Part shown: piece by piece, positions 63,039-64,000 of the stretch
Layout of the letters: each line of letters begins with the position of its first letter
Numbering within the stretch: position 1 is the stretch's first letter
Source of the DNA: Duganella sp. Leaf126
Lineage (GTDB): Bacteria > Pseudomonadota > Gammaproteobacteria > Burkholderiales > Burkholderiaceae_D
Direction: 5' to 3'
Assembly (NCBI RefSeq): GCF_001423125.1
Contig: NZ_LMNW01000001.1
Span: 63,181 to 127,180, forward strand
DNA length: 64,000 nucleotides
Made by a program: the position numbers and the translations under genes
Notes under the pieces: generated by a model
Seen by the model: only the letters and a program-made list of their open reading frames with translations
Databases searched by the model: none
Told to the model about the DNA's origin: nothing

Positions 63039-64000
63039 TGTGCGCCGGCCTGGTACCAGGCGGCGATCTGCGCCCGTTCGGCGTCGGTCATCTGGGTCAG
63101 GTTCGCCAGCGGCATGGCTTTGAGCTGGACCGTCTGCTTGTAGATCTTCTCGGCGTTCTGACGGATTTCCGCCTCGTGCTCGAGCATGATGCCGGCCGGC
63201 GCCGCGGCAAAACCGGGCTGCTTCGGTTGCGCGGCATGGCAGGCCACGCAGCGGTGGTCGATGACGGCTTTCACCTGCGCGAACTGTGCCGCCGCTGCCT
63301 GCGGGGCAGCGACAGCGGCACCGGTCACCGGGGCCGGGCGGCTCGGTGCGATCGCCACGGCCACCGTCGCCAGCAGCACCACGCCGATCGCCGGATAGCG
63401 CCATTCCACGCGGCCCTTGTGGCGCAGGTTGAAGAAGTGGCGGATGAACACACCGGCGGCCATGATCATGGCCAGCACCAGCCACGCATGGTCGTGGCGA
63501 TAGGTCATCGCGTAGTGGTTGCTGATCATGATGAACAGCACCGGCAGGGTAAAGTAGTTGTTATGGACGCTGCGCTGCTTGGCCTTCTGGCCGTGCACCG
63601 GGTCGGGCATGCGGCCGGCCGACATGGCCTCGACCATCTTGCGCTGGCCGGGAATGATCAGCATCAGCACATTGCCCACCATGATGGTGCCGATCAGTGC
63701 ACCGACGTGGATGTAGGCGGCGCGGCCGCTGAGCACATGGGTCAGGCCGAACGCCGCTGCCACGATCAGCGCGAAGATCACCACGCCGAACCAGAAGTCG
63801 TGCTTGCCCAGCGGCGAGCGGCACAGCAGGTCGTACACGGTCCAGCCGACGACCAGCGTGCCGATGCCGATGCCGACCGCCTGCCAGCTGGTGATGTCGG
63901 CCACCGATTTGTCGATCATCATGGCCTGGGCGTTGAAGTAGTAGGCGATGGTCAGCAGGGCGATGCCGGACAGCCAGGTGGAATAAGCCTCCCACTTGAA
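63035..64000 (-). CDS. puuD: Urate hydroxylase PuuD, 5' end cut by window edge
   Basis: The frame is open to the window end (FKWEAYSTWLSGIALLTIAYY precedes the first ATGs), so the true start lies beyond base 64000. Several transmembrane helices (IGTLVVGWTVYDLL, DFWFGVVIFALIVAAAFGL, IGTIMVGNVLMLIIP) carry the oxidase part. The C-terminus is a cytochrome c domain with the haem motif CVACH. PuuD oxidises urate to 5-hydroxyisourate in the inner membrane. It is translationally coupled to the M20 gene. Confidence 0.9.
   Translation of the reverse strand, partial: FKWEAYSTWLSGIALLTIAYYFNAQAMMIDKSVADITSWQAVGIGIGTLVVGWTVYDLLCRSPLGKHDFWFGVVIFALIVAAAFGLTHVLSGRAAYIHVGALIGTIMVGNVLMLIIPGQRKMVEAMSAGRMPDPVHGQKAKQRSVHNNYFTLPVLFIMISNHYAMTYRHDHAWLVLAMIMAAGVFIRHFFNLRHKGRVEWRYPAIGVVLLATVAVAIAPSRPAPVTGAAVAAPQAAAAQFAQVKAVIDHRCVACHAAQPKQPGFAAAPAGIMLEHEAEIRQNAEKIYKQTVQLKAMPLANLTQMTDAERAQIAAWYQAGAQ

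Overview
The window is a GC-rich (roughly two-thirds G+C by eye) chromosomal segment from a betaproteobacterium. The best fit is Oxalobacteraceae (Massilia, Duganella, Janthinobacterium type). The pointers are the glnA / DUF4124 / ntrB / ntrC order, the rplU-rpmA-obgE-proB block opposite ispB, a PHA-granule region protein near an intracellular PHB depolymerase, the rnfB-like/nth pair and large TonB-dependent receptors. No rRNA, phage, insertion sequence or CRISPR array is visible. There is one tRNA, tRNA-Pro(CGG).

Layout. 1-10 kb: a TPR/aspartyl-asparaginyl hydroxylase, two TonB-dependent receptors with look-alike leaders, and an FAD oxidoreductase. 10-16.5 kb: CorA and the nitrogen block glnA-DUF4124-glnL-glnG on the minus strand, with a recognisable sigma-54 promoter and two NtrC palindromes, then a divergent rhodanese. 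16.5-26 kb, minus strand: a membrane-anchored TAXI-type binding protein, a giant divergent class A PBP, a MoCF-fold protein, and four translationally coupled envelope genes (EI24, sterol-desaturase-like hydroxylase, polysaccharide deacetylase, YVTN beta-propeller). 26-35.6 kb: FKBP, an anti-sigma-like protein, HU, acyl-CoA-binding protein, PHA-granule protein, fdxA and its reductase, PHB depolymerase, a MarR/ClC pair, and RnfB-like/nth.

35.62-37.49 kb is the clearest accessory element. It is an AT-rich two-gene cassette encoding a DUF262 protein and a HEPN-family RNase-like protein (RNQIAH motif). It lies exactly between nth and proB, with a palindromic operator candidate over its promoter and a 7-bp repeat at both edges. 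This looks like a toxin or defence module acquired by transfer.

37.5-45.7 kb: proB, obgE, rpmA, rplU, ispB, an ArsC-family protein, tRNA-Pro, an acyl-CoA synthetase and an acyltransferase-3. 46-55 kb: a DASH-type cryptochrome with a long Ala/Pro-rich insertion, a secreted protein of unknown function, two tandem PhoA-type alkaline phosphatases behind a Pho box, a ChaA antiporter, and DNA polymerase II with a perfect LexA box and an apparently leaderless start. 55-64 kb: a LacI regulator divergent from a Bcr/CflA-like MFS pump, a histidine-phosphatase-fold protein without the catalytic RHG histidine, pqiABC, an M20 protein with altered metal ligands, and the start of puuD, which runs off the window.

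Functionally, most genes are housekeeping or stress-response genes (nitrogen, phosphate, SOS, envelope lipid transport, PHA storage). Regulatory sites seen directly support nitrogen control (NtrC/sigma-54), phosphate control (PhoB) and SOS control (LexA). Coordinates and motifs were read by eye; no database search was run.
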